Shown here: one piece after another, positions 37,700 through 50,225 of the stretch
Numbering within the stretch: position 1 is the first letter of the stretch
Layout of the letters: each line of letters begins with the position of its first letter
Assembly: GCA_017893485.1 (NCBI GenBank)
Contig: CM030366.1
Location: 74,777,227 to 74,841,226 of the forward strand
Origin: Hemerocallis citrina
Taxonomy: Eukaryota; Streptophyta; Magnoliopsida; Asparagales; Asphodelaceae
Reading direction: 5' to 3'
Length of the DNA: 64,000 bases
The notes under the pieces: generated by a model
Database searches by the model: none
Told to the model about the DNA's origin: nothing
Seen by the model: only the letters and a program-made list of their open reading frames with translations
Position numbers and translations under genes: made by a program

Positions 37700-38445
37700 T
37701 GTATCAAATTTTGTTAGCTCATAACAAACAGAGACAGAGCATGAAGTATCAAATTTTGTAAGCTCATAACAAATAGAAATTGAGCATGAAGTGTCAGATT
37801 TTGTAAGCTCAGAACTAAACACAAACAGACCATGGAGTATCAAATTTTGTATTCTCAGAACAAACACAAACAGAGCATGTAGTGTCAAATTTTGTAAGCT
37901 CAGGAAAACCAGAAACTGAGCATGATGTATCAAATTTTGTTAGCTCATAACAAACAGAGACAGAGCATGAAGTATCAAATTTTGTAAGCTCATAACAAAC
38001 AGAAATTGAGCATGAAGTGTCAGATTTTGTAAGCTCAGAACTAACACAAACAGACCATGAAGTATCAAATTTTGTATTCTCAGAACAAACAGAACAGAGT
38101 ATGCAGTAAAAAAATTTGTAAGCTCAGACAAACCAGAAACTGAGCATGATGTATCAAATTTTGTTAGCTCATAACAAACAGAGACAGAGAGTATCAAATT
38201 TTGTAAGCTCATAACAAACAGAAATTGAGCATGAAGTGTCAGATTTTGTAAGCTCAGAACTAAACACAAACAGACCATGAAGTATCAATTTTTGTATTCT
38301 CAGAACAAACACAAATAGAGCATGTAGTGTCAAATTTTGTTAGCTCAGAACAAATAGTAAATGAACAGCAGAAACTGAACATGAAGAATCAAATTGTGTA
38401 TGCTCAAGACAAACAGAAGCTGAACATGAAGTTTCAAATTTTGTC
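37700..38445 (-). repeat. Tandem array, reverse arm
   Basis: Twelve or more ~55-60-bp units of the type gtatcaaattttgtaagctc followed by ataacaaacagaaattgagc. The unit is the reverse complement of the forward arm. Within it there are higher-order copies of about 220 bp, so it grew partly by block duplication. Open frames across it are repeat artefacts. Confidence 0.88.
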
Positions 38446-39571
38446 ACCACAAACTGGTTGGAGAGTGTTCTGAAGATTATAGAAAATAAATAAATACACA
38501 ATTGTAACCACAAACTAGTTGTATCTTTCAATTTCCACTATTTTCATTACAATCTGTACATTGGTTACACAATAAAGAATTTCATTTGTCGGAGAGTGTG
38601 GTGTAGGTATCTCCGGTTCTCCGTTAACGACCTTCTTGTTCTTCCTCTTGAATTCCTGCACAAAGTGATTCATCAAATAGAAAAAATGCAAGTACGTATG
38701 TGGTATGTTCCTGGAGAGTGTATGTTGAACATGGTTAAGCTGGTAAGTTAAAACTTGTAGGCTCAGAATAAGTAAAACAAAGAAAGAAAACTGTAGACTC
38801 AGTTGCAAAAATCATGCAGGCTCAGAATAACACCACCATAAACCTCAAAATTTGTAAACTCAGTACAAATGCATTTGAAAATGAAGTTGAAAATGGGTAA
38901 GCTCAGAACAACTTTTATTGAACAAAAGGGTGAAGTATCAAATAATTTCAGCTCCCCAGCTCAAAACAAACACAAATTGAACATGAAGTTGAACAAGCTT
39001 CCAATAAAATTTTCTATACTAATTGCCGAGTATATAATCATGAATAAACAAAATCATGTATAAACTTTTCATCACTGCCGCATACTAAATCAAGTATAAG
39101 TGAGTCAAATGTGGAATTTTGAATATAGTCACTAGGGCTGCTTTATTAAGCCACGCCTACTAGCTTCCAAAAAAAAAATTCAAGCTGCATAATACTTTTC
39201 ATCATTGCCTACTAACTTGGAATTATAAACTATAAACCAAATCTTTTTACCAACTTTTCGGGTATAAATTTCTTAGTCGAGCATCTATTTCATTTCCATC
39301 ATTATTTTACCTGCACACAATGAAGACATAACAGTTAATTTAATAAATGTGCTATAAGGTATTAAAGAACAATAATGGCAGATATGGGTCAGAGATTATT
39401 TTAAATCATGTATGACACATACCTTGCAAAATCCACAGAAATAACCCAATAAAGTTCATGCAATGTTTGGAGCCTCTTCTGTTATGGGTTCCATTCTTGA
39501 AAAAGTAGTAGAAGCTTGTGACTCATTTATAGTGGAGCATCACGATTAATATTCACAAAATGAAAATAAGA
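38446..39571 (-). other. MULE sequence downstream of the transposase
   Basis: Contains scattered single copies of the array unit (about 38760-38960) and otherwise AT-rich DNA. A small last transposase exon could lie here after a possible splice donor near 39632, but I cannot show it. Confidence 0.5.
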
Positions 39572-41905
39572 TTATATTATATATAACAAAAATAAACTAT
39601 AGAGTTTGTATTTAAATACTAACCTTTCCTTTAAAGGACAAGTGCGACTGTCATGATTAACATGCTTTTTGCACAAACGACACTTCCTTAGTGGTTTCGC
39701 AGCCTTCTCCAATGCTTTCTCCTTTCCCCCTTTAATTCGCTTTCCACTACCTTTGGTCTTTGCAATATCCAGTACATGAATATTGACTGTTTTAGGTAGT
39801 GAAGTACTTGTTGCTTGTTGTAATTCTTGGGGCAAATCTTGCTGCAATTCTGCAACAATACCAACTAGTAATGTTTTAGCCTTCTGGCGCATCTCCTTTG
39901 ATGAGCGAGCAATCCTCATCACTTTATTGATTTCATTTGACAACTCCACCATATCCAAATCTAGTGGACTACCGTAGCTACCAATGATTTCTTCACCAGC
40001 ATCATCATATACAATCTCGGTAGTTACCGAAGCGGTCCACCTTTTTAAAATATAAGCTTGAGGCAGGAAATCAACAAACTCATTCCTCAATACCACAAGG
40101 ATGTGTCTACAAGGAATTCCCTCCACCTCAAATTTTCTACAAGTGCAAGACCCAACATTGTCCATTCCCTTATAGAACACATCTGTTGTTTTATCAACTT
40201 TTACTGACTTTCCCATTATCCTCACAATATAGTGTCGCACAATACCATCGTCAACTTTCATTAAAGAGGCGTAATTCAAGCTTTCAACTAATTCAACTTG
40301 AAATACATGAAATTTCGCTCTAGTGTACAGCTCAGACATTTGTGTCTCAATTTCAAATTCTGTTTGCAGCTTTGGTTTTGTATGAAGAGTTGTGTAGTCA
40401 GCTGCTAACTAATTTTGTCTTTGTTTCCTTATTGCCCTTTCAAACCTCGTGATAAATTCATGTAAAGAATTTTTGCTATTAACATATTTATCCACAAAAG
40501 TATTCATACTTTCTGATCTCTGAGTTGTGCGAATTCCAGTAGTAAAAATATGCTTAGCATAAGCTGGTATCCACTTCTCACGAAGCTTATAAATGTCAGA
40601 AAGCCAAGGATTACCTGTTATTTTAATATGTATCAAGTATTAATAATAGAAATAAATGGTCAAACATAGATATAATTTATTGAAACAAGTAATACCTGCA
40701 ATTTGCATATTAGTGTTCATTACGTCATTCCATCTCATCTCAAACTCTTCCGGGGTCTCTGATTCCCAAATGCAACTATGGAATGGAATGCTAAAATCAT
40801 TATTAAGGCCCGGACCACCAAGCTTATCGGGTAGCTTTTTAAGAATGTGCCACATGCATAGCTTGTGGCTCGAACCAGGAAAACACATGCGGATTGCATT
40901 CTCCATTGCAGGATCTTGATCTGTAATGATAACTTTAGGTGGAGACTCACCCATTGTTTCACCCCATTTTTCAAACAACCAAACAAACGAGTCGGTGGTC
41001 TCTTTATTTATGAAAGCCGCACCAAAATTGACAGATTGACCATGGTGATTAACTCCAGTCAATGGAGCAAAAACCAATTTGTATTCATTTGTGTCATATG
41101 TGGTATAAAAAATTAGCACTTCACCAAAATACTTACAAGCCTTCCTGGCAATAGCATCTATTCAAAATACATGGGTTAATTTGTTGTCTTCATCAATCTT
41201 GTAATGAAAACATAAAGAAGGATTCATCTCTTTTTCCTCTTGCAAGTGCTCCAGCAATATATTAACATCATAAGCTCTCATCCCATCCTTCTCTCTTTGC
41301 AACGAATTCCTAATGTCTTTTTCAGTACAATTAATATTACTGAAACCTTCATTTTCTATTTTCATGAAGGACATAAACTCTGAAGTTCTTATGTTAGCCT
41401 CTTTGAAAGAACTAAGTAAACTTTTTTTCGCTTCGGAAACAATTCTATTACATCTTAAGAATTGTTGCTTTCTAGGTGTAACACAAAGATGGGTATGCTC
41501 TTCAACAAACCTTCGAATTGACCATCTCCCGTCATCGTCCTTTTGAATTCGTATTTGAGTCATACACTCTTCTTTTGTCACAACCATTTTCCTTCTCTTG
41601 ATCAAATTTGAAGAAGACGATTCTTCAATATTGGCAACATTCACACCAACTGTATCTACCGGCTTATCTTGCTTTGAGCATACAAATTGTTGTGAATACC
41701 TCTCCTTCGTAGTAGTGTCAACCATTGTTGCAAATTTGCGTACTGAAAAACCAACTAATTTTTCATATCTTTTATAAAATTCATATCCTTCGTCTAATGT
41801 TGCAAATACTAAACCAACAAATGGTTTAGAAGCATCATCAACGTCCCTCCAACCGAACTGAATATCTTGGCTTAGTAATTTTTCATTTTCAAACTCTATC
41901 CTTCA
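39572..41905 (-). pseudogene. FAR1/MULE transposase, disabled
   Basis: The protein would cut and move the MULE and is related to the plant transcription factors FAR1/FHY3. On the - strand the order is a FAR1 zinc-finger region (PFVGLVFATLDEGYEFYKRY to CMTQIRIQKDDDGRWSIRRF), a MULE transposase core (GVNHHGQSVNFGAAFINKET, then VIITDQDPAMENAI and LCMWHILKKLP), and a SWIM zinc finger CTCRKFEVEGIPCRH, then a Cys/His cluster. An 81-bp GT-AG intron lies at 40615-40695. Two in-frame stops occur: TGA 41162-41164, where a Trp codon is usual, and TAG 40409-40411. The first catalytic Asp of the usual FDTTY motif is Tyr, while the second Asp and the Glu (SESMN) remain. The coding start is upstream of 41905, probably in another exon. 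Confidence 0.9.
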
Positions 41906-42456
41906 TAAGAGAATGAGACAACAAACTTTAAAAAAAAAGCTACAACTTTAAATTAACACAAAGGAAAAAGTCTAACAAACTACATTCTGAAGCTACAAGT
42001 AATAAAGTCTTCATACTGAGGGGATATGAAACTTAGTGTTGAAAAAAGTTAAGTATGTACAGATTTTGGACAGTTAAATATTTTTCTTTTTTGGGAGAAA
42101 CTCATGGTTAAATGGGAAACATCTCTCAGCTGCTTCCTCTAAAGTATTAGCAGTGATTGAAGCAAATCTCAAAAGAAACAGAAACTAGGCTGCATATTAC
42201 ATGCATCATGCGTGCTTATATGCATGTGTCATGTCCACATCTCAATATTCCATATACTAGTACGGATATTATTTGTTATTCTAAAAATTATGAAGCATTC
42301 ACAAATGCAACTTTACTGAGCCTACAAGTTTCTGACATGGCTTAAATAAGTTTCAAGAAATAAATGTATAGTTGTTAAAGAAATGAATGCATAATTTAAG
42401 GGATAAAAATATAACAACAAACTAGAAGCATTTCTAAAGGAAATAAAATTTGAAAT
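41906..42456 (-). other. 5' region of the MULE transposase
   Basis: AT-rich sequence between the first recognisable exon and the right inverted repeat. It probably holds the leader and an intron; no coding exon can be identified. Confidence 0.5.
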
Positions 42457-43060
42457 TGAGCTGAGAAATCGAAACCCTTATCGCGGTTTCGGTTTTCCGT
42501 CGGAGAGAGAGAACGAACTTGTGAGAGCTCTTCTTTGGTGCTGAGATGATAAGGGAGATAGGGGCTGATCAATTATACCCCTTTTACCCCTAGACAGATC
42601 TGAAGATAGGCGGCTGGAGATTTCGTTGATTGTGGAGTTGGGTTTACACAAGTGACGAAGAAAGAGAGCGGGAGAGAGAGCTCCACTTTGGTGTTGATTA
42701 GGGTTTCGAAGAGAGGTGGATTAGGGTTTCGAAGATGGAGATCGGGATAGAGAGAGAGCGTGAGAAGAGAAGAGATAGGGATTAGGGTTTCGAAGAGAGC
42801 GGGACGATCTTCGAGAGTGGGAGAGAGAGCGCGAGAAGATAAGAGCTGGGATTAGGGTTTCTCAAAGATAGAGAGCGGGAGAGAGGAGAGCATGAGCAGA
42901 TAAGAGATAGGGGGATTTCGATTATACCCCTTTTACCCCTGCTCAAATCAAAGTATAAGCGGCTGGAGATCTCAGCCGTTCGATCGCGATCAAGATTGAT
43001 CGGATGGCTGAAATCTCCAGCTCCCGATAAGTATTCCAGCTTCCCAGCTCTTAATAGACT

Positions 43061-43065
<5 letters not shown>
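42457..43065 (-). repeat. Right terminal inverted repeat of the MULE
   Basis: About 609 bp, the inverted partner of 30226-30809. It begins inside with gagctgagaaatcgaaaccc and ends at the outer tip with gacttactc. Confidence 0.9.
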
Positions 43066-43146
<81 letters not shown>

Positions 43147-43172
43147 CTGCTACTACTACTACTACTACTACT
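43064..43172. repeat. (CT)n, (TA)n and (TAC)n microsatellites
   Basis: Three consecutive simple runs mark the right edge of the MULE in D2. Confidence 0.95.
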
Positions 43173-44233
43173 ATATTATATTATTTGAAATTACGGGGTG
43201 TGACATGTGGGTTTTCTAGAGGGTGAGCAAGACCCAAGATACCAATATGTTGTGATTATTAGAAAGTATGAATTAGCCAGGTTGGGCTAGTATTCCTAGT
43301 GTTGTTGATTTAAGTCCGATAGGGTAGGCTAGCTCTAGTTGTTTATGTTTTGAATATAACGACATACACTAGAAGGAAGTTGTGACGAATCAAGAGAAAA
43401 TTTGAGTAAGAGGGCTTTAGAATGTTCCTCGGAGTGAGATATTTTCCTGTATTTCAGGATGTGAGTGAAATATTCTCCAGAATTATCTGTGGATAGGGAT
43501 TGATCTCCAGAATTCCAGGATAGGAGCGACGCTCATGGGATGTTTGTGTGATGAGGGCTCTAAGATGACATGCGGAGTGTGGTATTCTCCAAAATTTTTA
43601 TATGTGAGTGAAATAGTCTCCAGAATTATCTGTGGATAGAGATTGATCTACAGAATTTTCGGGGTGAGGGCCAATTCTCACAGATTGCCTAAATCTTAAA
43701 ATTTTTCATGGATATAAGGTTTGCATAGCGAGGGACTAAACCTTGAAGTGAGGAGAAACGTTAGAAGCTTGCATTTAGAGCCTATGTTGTATGAGAGGCA
43801 TAGATTTCCAAACTAGCATGCATTAGAAATGTGCATCATGTGCTTTTGTTTTGTGTACTAGATTCCATGATCATGGCATACATTGTTACACTAAGATTAG
43901 ATTTACTTTTTGTTTTATTTATCTTTATTTTGCATCAATCTTTGGTTGTGAAGAATTAGAAGATCCTTATTGTTGTTAGAATTACGTCGGTTGTATTCAA
44001 CTGATGTGCCCACAGTTTGGAATGTTTGCAGGATTTATCTCAGTAGATGGTATGGATTTGAGTTTCGTTGCAGACTCTACTAACAAATTGTATTTATTGT
44101 GTAAAATTCTGCTGTGTATTGTAAAAAACGATGATGTAATAAAAGTTTTAATTTTCCTTGAAATTTGTATTGTGTTTGTATGACATTGAAGTAAAAGATT
44201 CTGGAAGAATCACAGATTTTTTGGGGCGTTACA

Positions 44234-45233
44234 TATCTGAAGATAAATGGCAAACCGCTTCTTGGGTTGAGTCAAATAATCTTCTTTCTGAGGAAGAAAA
44301 AGAGCTCTCTGAGCGCTAGGCTAACCTTATGGTACCTTACCTCACTTTTGTTTCCTTCAGTACCTTTTATTTACTTTTAAATATTTTTTCTATTTGCACT
44401 GTTATTTTTCCTGGGTGTCTATGTTCTATTTTAACATCCTTATGTGCTAATTATTCTCAATTATGTTTGCTAAAAGATGTCTCTCTAGATTACACTCCTT
44501 CCTTTTCTTCTTTTGTACAACTCTTAGCCCCTCCTCATTTCGGTAGTGAGTACATTACCTCCAGTTTTGTAGAGCAGGTTAGCAACTTTTTGAATTCGGA
44601 ACCTTTCCCTTATGTCTCTTATCAGCTTGCTATAACTTATTCCAATAACTCTTCAGAGTTATCTAACATTATTATGAATTCTTTCGTTATTGCCTATCCT
44701 TTAACAGTTAGCTCTCCTTCTTCTTCCTATAGAAAGTAATCTAGAAAAAACTATAAGTTGTCTCACATCCGTTCGATGCGCGTATTTGTGCTAAAAAAAC
44801 TGCTTCCTTATTTATCCCTGCAACCGCTTCGTTAGCAGCCCAAATTAGAAACCAAAAATTCCACCCTTACTTGAATATCTTAATCCCAACTCCCCTCTTG
44901 GGTTCGTTTACTAAGTCCATTATGATTCTCTTTCTAAGAACGATATTCTAGACCTTGTGTCTCATATGGGTTTTCTTGCCGATCCTACTCTCTACTCGAA
45001 GATTGATTCTATTCGTAACTTAGAAATTTCTAGAGCTCTGATGAACTCGTGTTTTATTGATTAACGTCTCTTGGAATATTCATGTTGTGGGTAGCGCCTA
45101 AAAGAAGGAAGCCTTTTTTTATCTCATTTCCTCCCTTCCTTGTAACCTTATTTCCATTCCGGAATCGAAAGTTGACTCTATCTTTCCTTCTATCACTCGT
45201 TCACTGGGTGGCAAGATTGTAACCCAGTGGATT
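44234..45233 (+). pseudogene. LINE piece 2: end of ORF1 region and start of endonuclease
   Basis: The first ~800 bp hold broken frames of unclear origin. From about 45060 a frame resembles the start of an L1 apurinic-type endonuclease: a SWNIHVVGS segment where SWN.RGLG is usual, then a Pro-Glu-Ser-Lys stretch where the catalytic Glu is expected. It has stops. The GGATT at 45229-45233 duplicates on insertion of solo LTR G, and the frame resumes at 52583. Confidence 0.65.
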
Positions 45234-46072
45234 TGTAACACCCCGAATTCCATTTACATGTAATTTGTAGTTCAACAGGATCTTTTACTTCAACTTCTTA
45301 CAGTTTTACAAAGAAATTAAAACTTTTTATTATACAACAAGTTCTTTACATCAACAGAGCGAAAATTAAATACAACATAATAGATATACAACTTTAACAT
45401 CAACAACCTAAATCTGAAGATAATCTTTAGCATCATATCTTCTTTAAGTCATTGCCAATCCAAGCACTGCATTGAAAAATCTGTGGGCACGTCACTTGCT
45501 TACAGCCGATGCAATGCTATAAAATGGCAATCGTCGCTATGCCATAATATAACGATTCTCTTACTTTAGCAAAAACAAACTTGAATGTAAAACAAAGTGT
45601 GAAAAGTGACTATTCTAAACATGTCAGTGTATGCAATGACTTAATTTCTAATGCAGATGTTTACACTATGATGACACTAATGCATACTTGTTCAGATTCT
45701 ACGCATCCCATTTTACATAAGTCCGAGGGCAAGCACATACGTACTCCACATTATAGGGTTAAATCTCTCGCCATGCCGGAGATCAATCCCGCGAATATTG
45801 GTTCTCGCCCAGAAATACTGGAGATCAATCCCGCTTCGTGGATCATTCTGTGGCCATTTCATCCATCGTCTCGGAATACTATGGATTGTCTCTCTCCGTG
45901 AGTCATTCTAGAGCCCTCATTGCACAAATATCCCATGAGCATCGCTCTTGCCCCGGAATACTGGAGATCATTCCCGATTCGTGGATCATTCTGTGGCCCT
46001 TACGTCCATCGTCTTGGAATACTGGGGACTGTCTCCCTCCAAGGATCATTCTAGAGTCCATAACTCACTTTT

Positions 46073-49000
46073 TGTCACGCTCCGCTTTCCAAAATACGGG
46101 GATACGAGCACATGACATGACCCAGCGAATGATTTTAATATCATCCATGAGCTGTAGGATCGACTCAGTATCATAACAAGAAGTTTAACAAGAATATACT
46201 CAACCAAGCAGGCATGAATAATTTATTAATCAACAAGAAAATATTTGAAACAAATATAAATATCCTAAATAGTTTTCAAATCTGGATCAAAAGATAAAAC
46301 TCGGGACTATAAGCCCGTTACAAGATGAAGTAGCAACAGAATTAAATGAACTCAATGACAAAAAAACTTAAAGCAGGTCTTTCTCCAAGCGAAGCCTAGA
46401 ATGTCTGCTCACCAATTCCAACCTGTAATTCGTCTCCAAAGTCTGTATATAAATATAAAAAGAAAAAAACATAGGGAAAACAAGATAGACGCCCTTAGTG
46501 CAAGTAAGGACCGTAAATAGTAAAATAAGTACAAGAAATATAGAACAAGATTTGGAATCAAGAATGTAATAGGGATGCAACAAGTAGTGGGGATTCAAAA
46601 AACTAGCTAGCAAGAAAGACAACTCAAGTGACAAGGTTGGATAACAAGTACTAGTAGCAAAACAAGTAGCTAGTGAACATGTAATGGTATCAAGCATCAA
46701 GTAATAAGTATCACGTACAAGTGTCGAGTAACAAGTAGCAAGTCTCAAGTGTTAAGTTGTCAAGTACAAGTATCAAGTAGCGAGTGTCAAGTATTATGTT
46801 CAAGTATCAAGTCTCATGTATCATGTAATCAAGTATTAAGTAAGCATGTATCATGTTCAAGTTTTGTAGTTATTACTATCTAGGTAGCACTTCATGTGTC
46901 ATCCTTTTATCACATGGTTGCTACAGTCAATGTAATTTCGTTTAGGCCTAGTGATGGATTTTATAGGGCGGTGTACTCAGGTATCAAGTATCAAGCAAGC
47001 ATGATTCATGAATCGGAAAATAAATAACAAGTTCACGAAACAAGTTCGTGAATCCACTAACAAGTTCAAGAACCACACAGTGGGTTCAAGAATCCAACAA
47101 GTTCATGAGCCAAGTAATGGCTCCATGAATCCATCAAGATACAACAAGTTTATGAACCAAGTATTGGGAAACACGGGCCCCCTTCCGAGTACACTTACCT
47201 ATATTGTCCACTACTATGGTCTTTCCCTTAAATTCCGGTTTATTATTTATTATTATCATCAAGCAAGCATGAAAGTGTGCAAAACAAGTCAAGTAAACAT
47301 AATCAAGAACATGGAACAAGTCTAGGCTAGGTAGGGTACATGTTCGAGGGTCAAAACAAAACAAAGTATCAAGAACAACGAGAATTCCAAATCTGGACAG
47401 CATGACGTTGCTGTACCAAAACTGCAATTCCTGTTGCTACAAGATAGCAAATGTCAATCCGTCAGAAGGTCTACAAACTAGACTCCTGTCCGGTTTCAAA
47501 GCATATAATTAAGGTACATAAAAGTTGCGGTAACATGTGTCAAAACAGCAAACTATACAGCATTTGTGTTCAGCCAGAATTTGTAAAACCGAGTTTATAC
47601 ATGTGAAACAGGGTTGAAAAATCATTAATTAATTCTGAAAAAATTAGAGAGTGTTATCTAGGGTGTCCAGTAACAGCATGAAAAATTTCAAGTCATTTAC
47701 TTACTGGTAGCATAGTTAAAATAATTGTAAACTAAAGAGGTGCAGCAGTTTTTATGAATCTGTGATTACCGACACAGCAGCAGTAAAACTGCGATATCTC
47801 CTAAACCATAACTTGGAATTCAAAAATTTTGTATGTTATTGACAACTAGACACTTAGGGATACATTTCATATTCAGGGCTCAAGTTTAGATTTTGGTTTT
47901 ATCGGGGTCGAAACAGCAAATAAAGATAAGAATAGCAGCAAGTGTGAATTTCTTTTATATACAAGTTGCTTCATAAATGACTTATATGAGTCTAGATTAG
48001 TGTGTGATACAAATACGGATGCATTGGGGATCAATTCAGCAAGTCACATGTATTTCTCAATTCAAAAGAATGTAAGTTTGACACAATACATCACACAACA
48101 CACGTCTATAAGTCAAAGGGTTCATGTTCAAGTAATTAGGTGATAAAAAGGGTCCAACTAGTTTTGTAAATATATCAACGAAGGATTGTAACTCTTAAAA
48201 TTATAGAATTGATGAGAAATAATTTAAGATCAACAAACGATGAGACAAGAAGGAGTCACAACTACAATCTATTTGCAGTATTTTCAATTAAATGCTTGTA
48301 CTAGAACAATAATTTGTACAAGAAGAATACTTGCCCTGGGGTGTAGACGACGAATCTGACGGAGAAATAACGAAGATGGATCCCAGGCGACAAGCACAAA
48401 CAGACGAATCTTGAACCAAACACGAACACACAATCACAATCGCACTCATGAACACAAAGCACAACTGATCGCGAACACAATCGAATGGATCAGATCAGAT
48501 CGGATGGCTGAGATTGAGGAGATGATGGTGGAGATCGAGATCAGATCTAAACAGATGGCCAGGATTCAAATCATCAGATCAGATGATGGGGAGATGATGA
48601 TCATGATGATCATGGCGATCGACGGCCCACGGTCACTTGCTCAAAACCCATGATCAAACCCATAATAACAGCAACTCATTGATCGGCTCTGGCTCAATGG
48701 CTGGCGGGGCGATTGGACGGGGCAGCGACGACGGTGACGCGCTCAGAGTGGCACGGCGGTGGCCGTAGGTGGCTGCATCAAAGTTCGACGGGTGCTGCTG
48801 CGGTTGCTGCAGTCTGGTGCGACGGGGAAGAGGAGGCAGGGCGCACTGGCTGCATCACGGGGAGGTGCTACTATCGAGGCGGAAGATGACTGGGAGAGGG
48901 GCAGTCGCGATGCTGTCTGTTGTCGCGGCGACCAGGGAGGGTCGCGCAAGGCTGGGGCCGCTGCAGGGCATCGCCTAGTACCGGGGTCTGGTGGTCAAGG

Positions 49001-49746
49001 AGTGACAGGGACGGGGGAGAGAGAAAGCAGGATGGGTGAACAGGCATGGGTAGATGAGAAGATGCAGGAAGTTAAAGAGGCAGCTAGGGTGTTTTGGGAA
49101 GTAAACAGGGTAGGTGAAGAGGCTGTATAGGGTTAAATATGTGAAGTTAGGATTACGGTTTGTGCTGAAAGGGTAACGGGTTTGGGGATAGCTTAACGGG
49201 TTTGGGGTGTTAATAACAGGGTAGGGGTTTTGATTATATAGGGTTTTATTAAAAATAGGATATATGGTTTGGGTATTTAGGCAAGGAATCCAATAAGAAA
49301 ACATAAAACAACCAATAGAACATAATTTATAAAATAATGCAATTTACATTACAATATAGACTTTATTTAAATTAACTACAATTATACTTAGTACATATAA
49401 ATTAATTTTTAAATAAGCAGTCAAAATTACTAATGATACTAATAGTTAAAAATACAAATAATAATCATAAAATCAATAACAATAACAACAACAATAATAA
49501 TAGTACTAATAATAACAGTAGTAGTAATAATAATATAGATCAAAGTAACAATATCAAAAATAAGATTTGTAATGTAAAATTCATAGAAAATAGTTACAAA
49601 TAAATTTATTGGTCGAAATGGATTTTACTAAAAGATCCAACAATACATTTTAAGAAAAAAAATTTGAAAGCGGGAAAAATGATTTACAAAAATTTAAAAT
49701 ACCAAAAATACATAGAAAATATGGATTTGGAAAAATAGGGGTTACA
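46073..49746 (-). mobile_element. Solo LTR C2, same family as element C
   Basis: It begins TGTCACGCTCCGC and ends GGGGTTACA, matching the LTRs of element C throughout, including the GC-rich block (about 48700-49100). 3674 bp. Flanks CTTTT and CGTTT agree in four of five. No internal region follows, so it is a solo LTR. Confidence 0.85.
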
Positions 49747-49812
49747 CGTTTGCTCTAGTTTCATCATGTCACCAACTAGTGCATGTCCTTAAGTTTGAAA
49801 CATGAATAAATA

Positions 49813-50216
49813 GGCTAAATTTAGAAAAAGTACGCAAAGATTTGGGCCAGTTTAAAAAAGTACACAAAGGTTTTTTTTTTAATTTTAAAAAGGACATAGT
49901 TTAAATTAAGTCCACTAGGTTAACAAGGGTTAGCGTTAGGGTTAGGGTTAGGGTAGGGTTTAAAAAAACCACTTTCATTTTTCATTTAAAAAAAAAACCA
50001 CATTCATCTTTTATTTTGTTTAAAAAAACTTCACTTAACTAATCAAGTGTTTAATAAACCCCCCGAACTAATCGTAACCCTAACCGTAACCGTAACCCTA
50101 ACCCTAACTAACCCAGTGGACTTAATTTAAACTTTGTGTCATTTTTTTAAAAAAAAACATTTGTGTACTTTTTTTAAACTGGCTCAAACCTTTGTGTACT
50201 TTTTTTAAATTTAGCC
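49813..50216. mobile_element. MITE with 9-bp target duplication and telomere-like repeats
   Basis: 404 bp with inverted ends GGCTAAATTTA, flanked by identical 9-bp GAATAAATA (49804-49812 and 50217-50225). The arms, about 150-180 bp, contain agtacacaaag and a gtccact/aagtgga pair. A 9-bp duplication fits Mutator-type transposition. Close to the centre each arm carries telomere-like repeats: about three gttaggg units at 49930-49960 and ccctaac units at 50075-50110 in inverse orientation. Confidence 0.87.
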
Positions 50217-50225
50217 GAATAAATA

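Larger units (their letters stand above)
30226..43065 (-). mobile_element. Mutator-like element (FAR1-type MULE) with ~600-bp terminal inverted repeats
   Basis: The terminal inverted repeats are 30226-30809 and about 42457-43065, starting GTAA(A/G)TCTATTAAGAGC at the outer ends. Between them lie a FAR1-type transposase (-), two ~207-bp internal miniatures, ~0.56-kb tandem units and two divergent tandem arrays. Solo LTR F (32538-36614) is inserted; without it the element is about 8.8 kb. Both outer flanks are simple repeats, (TA)n left and (CT)n right, so the expected 9-bp duplication cannot be read. Confidence 0.88.
29539..43205 (-). mobile_element. Solo LTR D2, interrupted by a MITE and a Mutator-like element
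   Basis: It starts TGTAACGCCAC and ends GGGGTGTGACA, flanked by identical TGTGG (29534-29538 and 43206-43210). Its left part (29539-29976) is a diverged reverse-complement relative of solo LTR D. It is opened in a (TA)n tract, now 29977-30009 and about 43095-43140. Confidence 0.85.
26881..44233 (+). mobile_element. Solo LTR E (Tekay-like) carrying a five-element nest
   Basis: It starts TGTAACACCGG and ends GGGGCGTTACA inside the LINE. Its own sequence is 26881-29538 plus 43206-44233, about 3.7 kb. The right part shares motifs with LTRs F and H, such as a gcgacgctc.tgggatgtt string and a region near ttcaactgatgtgcccacag just before the end. No paired LTR or pol remains, so it is read as a solo LTR. 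Confidence 0.82.

Noticed and set aside
37697..38531. Repeat-protein-like ORFs (ELTKFDTSCS units)
   Set aside because: They are translations of the tandem array; unit lengths and frames drift and no start context or domain supports a protein.
49927..50113. Interstitial telomere or chromosome-fusion scar
   Set aside because: The telomere-like units lie symmetrically inside a MITE with its own 9-bp duplication.
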